DNA of 64,000 bases from Acidihalobacter prosperus (GCF_000754095.2 NZ_JQSG02000001.1:543140-607139), one strand, 5' to 3'. Positions 1-7,853 are shown, numbered from the stretch's first letter. Program-made: numbers and translations. Notes: generated from the sequence alone by a model not told the origin.

Positions 1-542
1 CGCAGGCGCTCGGCGAAGGCGATATCCGCAGCCGAGGGGTTTTTGCTCGCCGTGATGGTTGGGGACGGTGATGGGCTGCGCGGCGCGGCCTCATGTGTCT
101 TGCCGTCGTTGAGGGCATAGAGCTGCTTGCGGCCTTTCCATCCGCAAGAGACCACCTTGCCGGCAGCGCGCAGACGGGTGATCACATTCGTCGCTTGCTT
201 GCTGGTCAGCCCGAGCATGCGCACCAGGTCGTCGTTGGTGCGAGGCTCATCCATGATCGTGAGCGCCTGGTCGGTAAATGATGGCGGCGGTGCAGTAGAT
301 CCTTCGCTGGCACGAACAACTGGTTCATCTGCAGATGAACCAGTTGCTTCAGGCTGGGACTCGACACGCTCGTAGGCGCCGTCCTCGTCGCGCCTAATCA
401 GGCCATTTTCAGACAGCTCTCTAAGCGCCTTTGTGCATTGCGCTTCATCAATGAATAGCTCGGACAGACCGAAAAAGGCCTGGCGCGTAGCGCCTGGATT
501 TCCTTCAAGGCAGTGCAGCAATTCCTGTTTTAGTTCATCCAT
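1..542 (-). CDS. Phage early winged-helix protein (partial, runs off left edge)
   Basis: Reading leftward from an ATG at 542, the frame stays open to base 1, so the C-terminus lies outside the window. A GGAGG ribosome-binding site precedes the start. The roughly 180 visible residues appear to hold two small helical domains: an N-terminal one (about residues 1-50, ending near ENGLIRRDEDG) and a second near residues 90-145 containing LGLTSKQATNVITRLRAAGK, which reads as a winged helix-turn-helix. A low-complexity Ser/Pro/Thr linker follows. It is the most distal visible member of the Mu-like early operon, starting 2 bp beyond the end of the preceding gene. Role unknown; probably a DNA-binding regulator. 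Confidence 0.6.
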   Translation of the reverse strand, partial: MDELKQELLHCLEGNPGATRQAFFGLSELFIDEAQCTKALRELSENGLIRRDEDGAYERVESQPEATGSSADEPVVRASEGSTAPPPSFTDQALTIMDEPRTNDDLVRMLGLTSKQATNVITRLRAAGKVVSCGWKGRKQLYALNDGKTHEAAPRSPSPSPTITASKNPSAADIAFAERL

Positions 543-543
543 C

Positions 544-888
544 TCAAGATCCTCCACGGTGATGGCGATCGGCCGTGCGGTGACCGCGCCAGGCATGACT
601 GCGGCACGGCTCGACCAGGCGATCGTTGCGAAGTACTGCATCGGGACCGCCCAGCTCGTCGGTCAGCTCGTCCAGACGTTCGCGCACGCGCAGCTGCGGC
701 GGCAGCAGCGGTTCGTAATCGGCCGAGCCGAGCGTTTGCCGATCGATCAGATGCAGCCGTTCGCGGGCGGCCAGGTGCGATTCCGGGTCGATCAGGAAGG
801 TTTCGAAGGTGAGGCCGGTGGCCTCGTGCAAGCCGCTGGCGACGAACACGTTTCCCCAGCGTTCGATGTAGGCGTCGGGATAGCTCAT
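544..888 (-). CDS. Mu-like prophage early protein, unknown function
   Basis: A 114-residue protein in the leftward early operon. Its ATG overlaps the stop of the upstream gene (ATGA at 885-888), which suggests translational coupling. The N-terminal half looks globular (IERWGNVFVASGLHEATGLT). The C-terminus is rich in Arg and His. I do not recognise a family. Position after the transposition genes is typical of accessory early genes in Mu-like phages. Confidence 0.55.
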   Translation of the reverse strand: MSYPDAYIERWGNVFVASGLHEATGLTFETFLIDPESHLAARERLHLIDRQTLGSADYEPLLPPQLRVRERLDELTDELGGPDAVLRNDRLVEPCRSHAWRGHRTADRHHRGGS

Positions 889-1115
889 GCATCACCTCGT
901 GGAGTGCGGTCGTCCTGCAGCAGCGGGGCGACGATGTCGGGCGCGTCAATCTCGATGACGGGTTCGCCGGCGCGCAGCCGGATCTTGCTACCGTCGTACA
1001 GCGGGATGACGCAGGGGACGCCGCGCTGGGCGTTGGCGTACTCGCGCGGCCACGTGTGAGCGATGAGCTGGCGCAGCTCTGGGGCGGCGCGCCATTCGGA
1101 TTGGCAGGCATTCAT
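885..1115 (-). CDS. Small Mu-like prophage protein, unknown function
   Basis: A 76-residue protein starting at the ATG at 1115 (MNACQSEWRAAPELRQL). It overlaps the upstream gene's end by 4 bp and its own end overlaps the next start by 4 bp, so it sits in a tightly coupled string. No recognised domain. A longer frame extends upstream, but it would run through the preceding gene, so the internal ATG is preferred. Confidence 0.5.
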   Translation of the reverse strand: MNACQSEWRAAPELRQLIAHTWPREYANAQRGVPCVIPLYDGSKIRLRAGEPVIEIDAPDIVAPLLQDDRTPRGDA

Positions 1116-1432
1116 GACTTTTTCCCCTCGGTGTTGTTCGCGCAGGTCGGGCAAGTGCGGAAGAGCTGCACGCGCATGGGGTTGGTGGGCGCATAGGGCG
1201 AGCGCTGGTATTCGATGCAGCGCTGGCGCGGCATTTCGCCGATGACGGGGCAACTGACGGTGGCGCCCATCAAAGCGCCTTCGACGGCCGCTTGAACGCG
1301 GGTCAAATCACCTTTGTAGAGGCCGTTGAGCACCTGGCTGATAACGCTCGTCGAGTAGTCGATCTCGGTGCTGACGGCGCGCTGCCCGCGATCTGCGCAG
1401 GCTTCGCGCAGGACTTCGATCCAGTCAGTCAT
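1112..1432 (-). CDS. Mu-like prophage protein with helix-turn-helix and Cys pair
   Basis: A 106-residue protein from the ATG at 1432. Residues 17-50 (GQRAVSTEIDYSTSVISQVL) resemble a helix-turn-helix of the lambda-repressor type. The C-terminal third contains several Cys residues, including a CPTC pair near the end that could bind metal. It overlaps the upstream gene's stop by 8 bp. Likely a small DNA-binding protein of the early operon. No specific phage homologue can be named with confidence. Confidence 0.5.
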   Translation of the reverse strand: MTDWIEVLREACADRGQRAVSTEIDYSTSVISQVLNGLYKGDLTRVQAAVEGALMGATVSCPVIGEMPRQRCIEYQRSPYAPTNPMRVQLFRTCPTCANNTEGKKS

Positions 1433-1784
1433 CGCGCGCCTCCTTGGGGCGCTGATCGACGCCTCCAGTGACGACCTCGTGCTTGTTCGGGTCGTAGGTG
1501 GTGCCGTTGCTCTGCAGGCGTGGCGCGATCGGGCCGGTGTCGCGGATGAGTCGATAAACCGCATGGCCACCGCGTCGGCCGCTGTCGCGCGGCTTGACGA
1601 CGTACAGGTACGACGCGGCGAGCAGCCCGCGCACGTAGCGCATGACGTTCGTTTCGCTCGCCTCGGCCGTGGCCATGAGCGTCGGGATCGTGAACGAGCG
1701 CAGGATGCGCATGGACTGCCAGATGCGGTCGCGGGCGCGCGGCTTGCGCTTGTAGACGCGGGTGTGTGCTCCTGGTGGGCGCAT
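1425..1784 (-). CDS. Mu-like prophage winged-helix protein
   Basis: A 119-residue protein whose ATG at 1784 overlaps the MuB stop by 3 bp, so it is probably co-translated with it. The centre (SFTIPTLMATAEASETNVMR followed by YVRGLLAASYLYVV) looks like a helix-turn-helix with a following wing, consistent with sequence-specific DNA binding. Frames extending further upstream lie inside the MuB gene and are not plausible starts. Function unknown; conserved position next to muB suggests a role in transposition control or early regulation. Confidence 0.55.
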   Translation of the reverse strand: MRPPGAHTRVYKRKPRARDRIWQSMRILRSFTIPTLMATAEASETNVMRYVRGLLAASYLYVVKPRDSGRRGGHAVYRLIRDTGPIAPRLQSNGTTYDPNKHEVVTGGVDQRPKEARDD

Positions 1785-2521
1785 CAGACACCTCCCAGGG
1801 CCGGCATGCCCAGGAAGAAGTCGCGGCCCTTCGGCCAGTCGGCCACGCCGATCCGGTCCATGCCGCGCTGACGCGCGTAGCCCTCGACCTGCGACAGGCC
1901 GACGACCAGGCGTCTGGCCTCGGCGCCGCTGTTGCGGGTGCTGGCGGCGCGGTAGATGACCTGCAGCAGATCGTCTTCGACCTCGACCTCGATCAGGCTG
2001 TCGCGCAGCAGGATCGCGTCCTCGACGTCCAGGCCCTCGAACTCGACCCACTGCGACAGGCGTCCGGTGAACTGCGGGTTGCTGCGGATGCGGCGCTCGA
2101 TGCCGTGCATGCCGATGAGAATCACGGGGGTCATGCTCATGTCGTGCAGATCGCGCAGCGAGTCGGTCAGGCGCTTGCTCTGTACCACGTAGTCGGCCTC
2201 ATCGATGAAGACGGGCCGGTTGGTTTCGGCGAGGCGCTGGATGATGCGTTCCAGCATCCCCGCGAGGGTCATGCCATGCAGCTCGATATCGAGTTCGCGG
2301 GCGATCGCTTCGAGCATGGTCTTGGGCGACCACAGCGCGAGCGCGCGGACATAAACGCCGTTGACCTGGTTGACCAGCCACGTGCAGGCCGTGGTCTTGC
2401 CGTAGCCGGTCGGCGCATGGACGAGACCCATGCCCGGCATGCCCGGTGTGCGCTGCAGCAGCGCATTCGCGGCATTGCTGAGCCGGCTGATATTCTTGAC
2501 GGGTACGATCTGGTGTTTCAT
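1784..2521 (-). CDS. Mu-like transposition ATPase MuB
   Basis: A 245-residue AAA+ ATPase. Walker A is at residues 36-43 (APTGYGKT) and Walker B around 105-110 (FIDEAD). In Mu, the B protein binds DNA with ATP, selects targets and activates the MuA transposase. The start at 2521 is chosen because a GGAGG site lies a few bases upstream; a longer frame begins further up without a better site. The gene follows the transposase by 24 bp, the usual A-B order. Compared with Mu MuB (about 312 residues) it is shorter and lacks an obvious N-terminal helix-turn-helix, a common form in Mu-like phages of other proteobacteria. Confidence 0.85.
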   Translation of the reverse strand: MKHQIVPVKNISRLSNAANALLQRTPGMPGMGLVHAPTGYGKTTACTWLVNQVNGVYVRALALWSPKTMLEAIARELDIELHGMTLAGMLERIIQRLAETNRPVFIDEADYVVQSKRLTDSLRDLHDMSMTPVILIGMHGIERRIRSNPQFTGRLSQWVEFEGLDVEDAILLRDSLIEVEVEDDLLQVIYRAASTRNSGAEARRLVVGLSQVEGYARQRGMDRIGVADWPKGRDFFLGMPALGGV

Positions 2522-2545
2522 GCTTTTGCCTCCAATCTCCAAAAC

Positions 2546-4645
2546 TTATGCCCGGTTGCCGCCGGGCTCTTTTTTGGCCTGCCGGGGCGGGAAATTCGCC
2601 TCGGTCAGGCCAAAACTCTCGAAGAGATCGCTCATCGCCTGGTGCTGCGGACTGCGGCGATAGATGGCGAGCCCTTCACGATCCGTTGTGCTGACGTCGT
2701 CGCCGGCATCGATCCGCGCCTCGATGCGCAGCCAGTGGGCATGGATGCGGCGGTCGTCCGTCTCGCGATAGATCTCGCTCTCGCGCATCAGCTCGACGAC
2801 CTGCGCCTGCGTGCGCTGCAGCTCGGCCACGTCTTCGCGCTGCACCGGCTCCGGCTGAGCCGGGATCTCGGGACGCAGCACCTGGTCGAGCGTCACGCCA
2901 CGCTGGTGCTCCAGCTCGATGTGGGTGACCTTCTGGCCGGTTTTGGCCTCGATCTTCTGAGCCAGGCGCGTGACCTGAGCCTGCTCGCGCTTGGCGCGGG
3001 CATCGGCCAGGAAGCTGTCGGGCATGTAGGGCGTCGCATTGCCGTCTTTCTCGGCGACCGCCAGCAAGCGGCCCTCCAGGTCGTGAACCCACACCCGCGA
3101 GTCGTCGCGGACGTCGTAGCCGACCTGGACCTGCGTGCCGGCGTCGTAGGCGCCGAGCGCCAGGGCGAAGTAGCGGCGATTCCAGAGGCGCACCTCGCCG
3201 CGCTGGACGGTGCGAAGTGTGCGCGGGCGCAGGGTGTGGTCGAGCATTTCCGGGTCGAGGGTTTCGGGCGTCCAGCCCTGGTCGGTCGCGTGCTGCCAGA
3301 GATCGGCCGGCGACAGCCCGTGCAGACTGCTGTGAATGCGCGCGTTGTACTCGGCGACGGTGCGCTCGATCTCGGCGACGAAACGGTCCCAGGTGATGAG
3401 GGCGGCGCTGTGGCCTTTGCCCTGCAGATCCGCGCGCGTCAGCTTGTGGATCTTGGTCGAGGCTTCCGGGTCCATGTCGGCGCCGATATAGGTCGGCAAC
3501 CGCTTGGCGAGATCCACATAGATGCGATGCACGCGCTCGATGGCACCGCGTGCCTGTGAGCGATAGGGCAGCGATGTGGTGAACACCACGCCCAGCTGCT
3601 CGAGCACGCCGGCGACGGCCTCGTTGTCGTAGCCTTTGCCGTTGTCGACATACAGCACGGCGGGGATGCCGCTGTCCTTTACGCCATAACGCAGGGCGTC
3701 GAGGACGGCCACGGCGCTCTCCGCCAGCTCGACCGACCAGCCGACGATGCGGCGCGTGCGAATGTCCAGGTATGTGGTGATCTCGGGACGGAAAGCCTTC
3801 CCGGTGTAGAAGGGATGTTGCACTTCGGCGTCGAAGGTATGGCCGTCGGCCGTCCAGACATCGTTCGGCAGCAGATCCTCGAATTTGCGGCGCTTGAACG
3901 GCAGTTTCTTGATGATCTCGCGCGGCCCCATGCGGCCTTTCTCGCGGGCATCGACGGACAGCTTGCTCAGGAATCTGCGCACCTGGTGGATGCTCGGCAC
4001 CTCATCGGCTGCAGCAGCTGCAACGAACTGCCGGTAGGCATCCTCGACGCTGGGCTTGGTCGGGCGCTGGTAGAATTTCAGGAATGCAGGCGCCCAGGGT
4101 GGAACCGCCATGTCTTTCTGGCGCCGACCGGGCACGAGACCAGCCTCGCCGAACGTCTGATGCTGGCCATACCAGCGCAGCAGGGTGCGGGCGCTGATGC
4201 GGTGGCCGTCCTTCTGGTGATCGTTGGCGACGCGGGCGACCTCGATCAGATCCTGCGCGGCGCGGTGGCTCAACAGATCGGCCAAGCCTCTGCAGGCGCT
4301 GGTCAGGCTGTTGTAGGTCTGCTCGGACAGCGAGCGTTCGATCAGGCGGATGAGGCGCACACGCGCCTGAGCGATTCCGCGCTGCTCGTCGGTGATTGCA
4401 GCAGTGCGTTTGACGGCGATCGCGGTCGTTTTCTGATTCGGTTCGGCGGTGCTATCGCGGGCGACGAGCTGCATGCGCGCTGCCGGCGGCAGTGAGGCGA
4501 TCGCGTATTCCTTGCCGCCGCCTCGGCCTTCACGTTTGCGCGTCTTCCAACCTTCTGATCTGGCGCGCGTGTTGATGCCCTGAACCGTGCCAGGGAGGCC
4601 AGCAAGTCCGCGCAACTCCGCCGCGCTGTACCAGCTGTCTGTCAT
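2546..4645 (-). CDS. Mu-like DDE transposase MuA
   Basis: A 699-residue transposase. Residues 1-60 form a MuA-type DNA-binding domain (SAAELRGLAGLPGTVQGIN). Further helical end-binding domains follow. The integrase core holds a clear catalytic triad: D267 (WTADGH), D334 (LYVDNGKG) and E370 (GAIERVH), with 35 residues between the second D and E. The C-terminal part is the Mu beta-barrel and MuB-contacting region. The protein cuts and joins phage ends during replicative transposition. Its length is close to Mu MuA (663). The start overlaps the upstream gene's stop by 4 bp. All catalytic residues are present, so transposition may still be possible if the remainder of the prophage is intact. Confidence 0.95.
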   Translation of the reverse strand: MTDSWYSAAELRGLAGLPGTVQGINTRARSEGWKTRKREGRGGGKEYAIASLPPAARMQLVARDSTAEPNQKTTAIAVKRTAAITDEQRGIAQARVRLIRLIERSLSEQTYNSLTSACRGLADLLSHRAAQDLIEVARVANDHQKDGHRISARTLLRWYGQHQTFGEAGLVPGRRQKDMAVPPWAPAFLKFYQRPTKPSVEDAYRQFVAAAAADEVPSIHQVRRFLSKLSVDAREKGRMGPREIIKKLPFKRRKFEDLLPNDVWTADGHTFDAEVQHPFYTGKAFRPEITTYLDIRTRRIVGWSVELAESAVAVLDALRYGVKDSGIPAVLYVDNGKGYDNEAVAGVLEQLGVVFTTSLPYRSQARGAIERVHRIYVDLAKRLPTYIGADMDPEASTKIHKLTRADLQGKGHSAALITWDRFVAEIERTVAEYNARIHSSLHGLSPADLWQHATDQGWTPETLDPEMLDHTLRPRTLRTVQRGEVRLWNRRYFALALGAYDAGTQVQVGYDVRDDSRVWVHDLEGRLLAVAEKDGNATPYMPDSFLADARAKREQAQVTRLAQKIEAKTGQKVTHIELEHQRGVTLDQVLRPEIPAQPEPVQREDVAELQRTQAQVVELMRESEIYRETDDRRIHAHWLRIEARIDAGDDVSTTDREGLAIYRRSPQHQAMSDLFESFGLTEANFPPRQAKKEPGGNRA

Positions 4646-5136
4646 TCGTCGTCGTCCTCGAACAGCGCCAGTTCGGGCTGCGCCGAGCGCTCAACGTTTT
4701 CGCGATGCCAGGCGAGCTTGCTGAGCAGCTCGGTCAGGGCATCGGATGTATCCTCGGGCGATGCTTCGCCGCGGTAGAACTTCATCAGTAGCGACATGGC
4801 TTCGGCCGAAGCCAGCTGCAGGTCGCCGACTTCCTGCTCGGTCGAGCCTTTGCCGCGCGGGATATCGATCAGGAGCTTGTTGGAACCAGCGGCGATGTAT
4901 TGCGTCAGATAAGTCGCGCGGCCTTGCGGATCGCAGGCGTACTCGAAGGGGCGGATACGGTCGGACGGCATCGAACCTTTCGCCATCCATTTGTAGATCG
5001 CCCATTCGGATGTGCCCATCAGCTCGGCGACGCGCGCGACGGATCGGTTGTGATGCGCGATGGCGAAGTCGAGGCATAGCCGGATCGCTGCCGGCTGGCT
5101 CTTGGCGCGGACTCGTTTCCAGTTCAGCGCCTTCAT
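4642..5136 (-). CDS. Mu-like prophage helix-turn-helix protein upstream of transposase
   Basis: A 164-residue protein between ner and the transposase. The N-terminal third contains a helix-turn-helix (SVARVAELMGTSEWAIYKWM) followed by a longer helical region and an acidic C-terminus (ELALFEDDDE). The ATG at 5136 is preferred because the upstream in-frame extension runs through the ner-proximal spacer. This kind of gene is frequent at this place in Mu-like prophages. Its exact role is unknown; a regulator of early transcription or of transposase is reasonable. Confidence 0.6.
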   Translation of the reverse strand: MKALNWKRVRAKSQPAAIRLCLDFAIAHHNRSVARVAELMGTSEWAIYKWMAKGSMPSDRIRPFEYACDPQGRATYLTQYIAAGSNKLLIDIPRGKGSTEQEVGDLQLASAEAMSLLMKFYRGEASPEDTSDALTELLSKLAWHRENVERSAQPELALFEDDDE

Positions 5137-5266
5137 TGGAAACGCCTCGTAGGGAGGGCATCCAAAAAGAAGCGCTGCCTGCTCTGGTTGAGCGAAACAG
5201 CGCGCGATAGGCTGACGACATTGATGTGGAGGTGAACGAACATGCCCTGTCTCCTGAACTCGTCGC

Positions 5267-5530
5267 TTATGCCGCCTTCGATTGGCGTGCGTTATGATTC
5301 GGGTAACGGCTTGGCCATATCTGAGCCGGCTGCTTGCCGATCGCATCGGCGATCAGCCGCTCGGCTTTGGGCCAGCGTTTATGGAGCGCTTCCTTGAGAG
5401 AGGTGGGTGCGTAACCGTGATGTGTTGAAAGCCTTCTCAGGCTCCAGCCAGCCTTTCGCAGGGCAGCCACCACATCTGCAGGGTGCCAGTCCAATTGGGC
5501 TGCTTTTTTTGACCGCTTGGAAGTGCTCAT
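5267..5530 (-). CDS. ner: Ner-like DNA-binding regulator
   Basis: An 87-residue basic protein of the Ner/Nlp type. Its pattern WHPADVVAALRKAGWSLRRL followed by LSTHHGYAPTSLKEAL matches the Ner helix-turn-helix, and IADAIGKQPAQIWPSRY is the conserved C-terminal signature. In Mu, Ner negatively controls the early and repressor promoters. It is the first gene of the leftward early operon and diverges from the repressor gene with about 110 bp between them. The ATG at 5530 gives the family-typical length; an upstream extension of 14 residues would enter the operator region. Confidence 0.85.
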   Translation of the reverse strand: MSTSKRSKKAAQLDWHPADVVAALRKAGWSLRRLSTHHGYAPTSLKEALHKRWPKAERLIADAIGKQPAQIWPSRYPNHNARQSKAA

Positions 5531-5545
5531 GGGCTTAAAGATAGC

Positions 5546-5607
5546 CCTATTAGGCTTTATGAGCAAGCACAAATAGCTCTTTCAAGTTTAGTAAACGACC
5601 TTATAGG
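5546..5607. promoter_or_regulatory. Operator-like boxes between ner and repressor
   Basis: The ner/repressor spacer is AT-rich compared with its surroundings and holds two near-palindromic nonamers, CCTATTAGG (5546-5554) and CCTTATAGG (5599-5607). It also holds a CTTTCAAGTT half site (5579-5588) that recurs in the palindrome inside the repressor gene. The placement matches the divergent early/repressor control region of Mu-like phages. Which protein binds which box is not known. Confidence 0.5.
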
Positions 5608-5641
5608 GCGTTTTTTCTCTTATTACAAAGAGATACGTGCC

Positions 5642-6394
5642 ATGAAAGACGTCAAGAAACTTGAAAGTCTACTTTCAAGTTACGGAATAGAGCTTGAAAA
5701 TAGCTTTTCTGCGCGAATGAACTTCTGCGCGGAATTGGTAGGCAACCCATCTGCGTTAGCTAAGGCTGCCGGGATTGCCCAAAGCACTATCCGGCCTTAC
5801 TTCAGTGGGCGAGAGCCGGGCAGGCCGCACCTCATAGCGATCGCTGAGGCCGCAGGCGTTTCAGTTGAATGGCTGGCCACTGGGAAAGGGTCCGTTGAGG
5901 GCTATGTGAAAGGGATGCCTGACTCTACATTTACTGTTAGAGAGGATGTCCCTAGTTATTCAGAATCAGGAGATTTCGCTCTTGTGCCGCTTTATGATGT
6001 TCGGGCAGCGGCAGGGCATGGCTCAATGGTTGAGCTAGAAAAAGTCGTTGATTATTTGGCATTTAAGCGAACTTGGCTGCACCGAGAACTTGGCGCTTCG
6101 GCATCGGATTTGTATCTTATCTATGTGTCCGGCGAGTCGATGGAGCCAACGCTTAGAGCCGGCGACGTGATCCTCATAGATCGTCGCGCTGCAGCCGATG
6201 TGCCCCACGATGGCATCTATGTAATGCGCATGGATAGTTCGCTGCTCGTGAAACGCTTACAGCGCCTTCCTGGGCGCCGCGTGAAGGTGTCGAGCGATAA
6301 CCAGGCTTATCAGCCATTCGAGCTGGCGCTTGATAATGGTGCAGATGATCTGGCCATCATCGGGCGTGTCGTTTGGACCGGGCGCCGAGTGTGA
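5642..6394 (+). CDS. CI/LexA-like phage repressor with S24 peptidase domain
   Basis: A 250-residue repressor. Residues 24-80 form an XRE-type helix-turn-helix (NPSALAKAAGIAQSTIRPYF). Residues 115-250 form a LexA/CI-like S24 domain with catalytic S166 in SGESMEPT and K204 in SSLLVKRL. A possible self-cleavage region lies near AAAGHG (122-127). Classical Mu c repressor lacks this domain, so this phage probably couples induction to the SOS response through RecA-stimulated autocleavage. It is the only rightward gene in the prophage segment and is divergent from ner. Codon use is more AT-rich than in the neighbouring genes. Confidence 0.9.
   Translation: MKDVKKLESLLSSYGIELENSFSARMNFCAELVGNPSALAKAAGIAQSTIRPYFSGREPGRPHLIAIAEAAGVSVEWLATGKGSVEGYVKGMPDSTFTVREDVPSYSESGDFALVPLYDVRAAAGHGSMVELEKVVDYLAFKRTWLHRELGASASDLYLIYVSGESMEPTLRAGDVILIDRRAAADVPHDGIYVMRMDSSLLVKRLQRLPGRRVKVSSDNQAYQPFELALDNGADDLAIIGRVVWTGRRV
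5658..5681. promoter_or_regulatory. Perfect inverted repeat inside the repressor start
   Basis: Two perfect 11-base arms, AACTTGAAAGT and ACTTTCAAGTT, are separated by 2 bases and begin 16 bases into the repressor coding sequence. A matching half site (CTTTCAAGTT) lies upstream at 5579-5588 and a partial one (CTTGAAAA) at 5693-5700. This looks like an operator for autoregulation by the repressor or by Ner. Confidence 0.5.
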
Positions 6395-6573
6395 CAAACA
6401 ACCCGCAAAACGGCCCCGTTTGATGGCGCGCCGTGCAAAATCCCTTTTCCGGCCCCGCGCCGTCAAACGAGCCTAAAATATGCCTCAAACCCGCGCCAAT
6501 CCTTGTTTGTCCCGCTTCATCGCGGTTCTTCCCTAATCCTTTGTGTGCGCCAAACATCCCACAAGGTCACACG
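6395..6573. mobile_element. Probable end of the Mu-like prophage (transposase-binding end)
   Basis: Between the repressor stop and the first clearly conserved benE codons there are six copies of a CAAAC/GTTTG core: 6395-6399, 6418-6422 (inverted), 6464-6468, 6486-6490, 6505-6509 (inverted) and 6551-6555. Several are flanked by GCGC-rich bases. Clustered repeats like this are expected for MuA-binding sites at a phage left end, which lies beside the repressor in Mu. Mu-type ends start with TG. Reading leftward, TGTGACC starting at 6573 or TGTGGGATG starting at 6563 are candidates. The exact junction and the 5-bp target duplication cannot be fixed because the other phage end is outside the window. 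Confidence 0.4.
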
Positions 6574-7750
6574 TGCGCGACGACCGGGCCCGCATGAACC
6601 CTTGCGTGCACAGACCGGCAACCAGCCCCCAGAAGGCCGCTCCGACTCCGAACAGCGTCAGTCCCGATGCGGTGACCAGAAAGGTCACCAGGGCCGCCTC
6701 TCGATCGCGATCGTCGCCGAGCGCAACATGAAGACCGTGACCGAGCGTGCCAAGCAGGGCGAAACCCGCGAGCGCGTACACGAAGGCGTGCGGCAGGGCG
6801 GCAAACAGCCCCGCGATGGTCGCCCCGAACAGGCCCGCGATGATGTAGAAAATACCGCCTGAGACGGTCGCCAGATAGCGCCTGCCTCGGTCGCTACCGG
6901 CTTCCTCGCCCACGCAGATGGCGGCAGTGATGGCCGACAGATTGAATGCGAAGCCGCCGAACGGCGCCAGCAGCAACGTGGCCAGACCAGTCACGGTCAG
7001 CAGCGGCGATATCGGCGTCTGATAGGCGTTGGCGCGCAATACGGCGAACCCGGGCAGATTCTGCGAGGTCATGGTCACCACGAACAGCGGAATGCCCACG
7101 CTCACGAGCACGGGGATCGAGAAGCTCGGCCACACGAAATGCGGCCGCGCCAGTGCGAGATGCAGCGCGCCGGGGTGCAGCTGCCCGCCGATCGCGACGC
7201 CGAGCAGGCCGACGCAGAGGACCAACGGGATGGCATAGCGGGGAAACCAGCGCCTGCCGACGAGATAGGTGAAAAACATCCCGGCGACCAGGGCGACATC
7301 CTGATGCAGCGCGGAAAAGGCCTGCAGGCCGAACTGTAGCAATATGCCCGCGAGCAGGGCCGCGGCGAGGGCGCGGGGAATGTGCCGGATCAAGCGCTCG
7401 AACAGGCCGCTGGCGCCGACCAGCACCACCAGCAGCGCACTGAACAGGAAGGCGCCGGTCGCCGCCCCAAGGTTGAGGCCGTCGAGCCCCGTGACCAACA
7501 GCGCCGCACCTGGCGTCGACCATGCGGTGAACACCGGCTCGCGGTAGTACAGCGAAAGCCCGATGCTGGTGCCCCCCATGCCCAGACCCAGCGCCAGAAT
7601 CCAGGAGCCGACCTCAGCCGGATTCGCCCCGGCCGCCTGCGCCGCCTGGATGACGATGACCACCGAGCTGGCGAATCCGACCATGACGGCGACAAACCCG
7701 GCGCTGACATGTGAAAGCTCGGGTAGCAAGCGTCGGATCTGTCTGGACAT
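6533..7750 (-). CDS. benE: Benzoate/H+ symporter-like permease (BenE family)
   Basis: A 405-residue inner-membrane protein with about 10-12 hydrophobic segments, of the BenE benzoate transporter family. Family-like stretches include FASSVVIVIQAAQAAGANPAE near the start and TSQNLPGFAVLRANAY in the middle. It should import aromatic carboxylates with protons. The last dozen residues (CDLVGCLAHTKD) do not look like a BenE C-terminus. They are probably encoded by the inserted Mu-like phage end, so only the extreme 3' end was replaced and function may survive. It is divergent from an XRE-cupin regulator, with two palindromes in the spacer. No benzoate catabolic genes lie nearby. Confidence 0.85.
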   Translation of the reverse strand: MSRQIRRLLPELSHVSAGFVAVMVGFASSVVIVIQAAQAAGANPAEVGSWILALGLGMGGTSIGLSLYYREPVFTAWSTPGAALLVTGLDGLNLGAATGAFLFSALLVVLVGASGLFERLIRHIPRALAAALLAGILLQFGLQAFSALHQDVALVAGMFFTYLVGRRWFPRYAIPLVLCVGLLGVAIGGQLHPGALHLALARPHFVWPSFSIPVLVSVGIPLFVVTMTSQNLPGFAVLRANAYQTPISPLLTVTGLATLLLAPFGGFAFNLSAITAAICVGEEAGSDRGRRYLATVSGGIFYIIAGLFGATIAGLFAALPHAFVYALAGFALLGTLGHGLHVALGDDRDREAALVTFLVTASGLTLFGVGAAFWGLVAGLCTQGFMRARSSRTCDLVGCLAHTKD

Positions 7751-7771
7751 GACGGCAACCTCGCAGGATGA

Positions 7772-7789
7772 TGTGCGTTATGACGCATA
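7772..7789. promoter_or_regulatory. Palindromic operator, benE-proximal
   Basis: TGCGT-TATG-ACGCA (7774-7787), with flanking T/A at 7772 and 7789, forms an inverted repeat in the benE/regulator spacer, 21 bases upstream of the benE start. It is nearly identical to a second palindrome 36 bp away, which makes it a good candidate binding site for the divergent XRE-cupin protein. Confidence 0.6.
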
Positions 7790-7806
7790 GCAATTTCAGC
7801 CTAACA

Positions 7807-7826
7807 TTGTGCGTTATCACGCACAA
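7807..7826. promoter_or_regulatory. Palindromic operator, regulator-proximal
   Basis: TTGTGCGT-TATC-ACGCACAA is a perfect inverted repeat with 8-base arms. It shares the core GTGCGTTATNACGCA with the benE-proximal site. It lies 27 bp before the regulator start, consistent with autoregulation. Confidence 0.65.
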
Positions 7827-7853
7827 CATGGATTGCGACGAGGGCGACGGCGC

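Noticed and set aside
1766-3559. Long open frame (597 codons) on the plus strand opposite the MuA/MuB genes
   Set aside because: It mirrors the codon structure of two well-supported minus-strand genes and has no recognisable protein pattern; a high-GC shadow frame.
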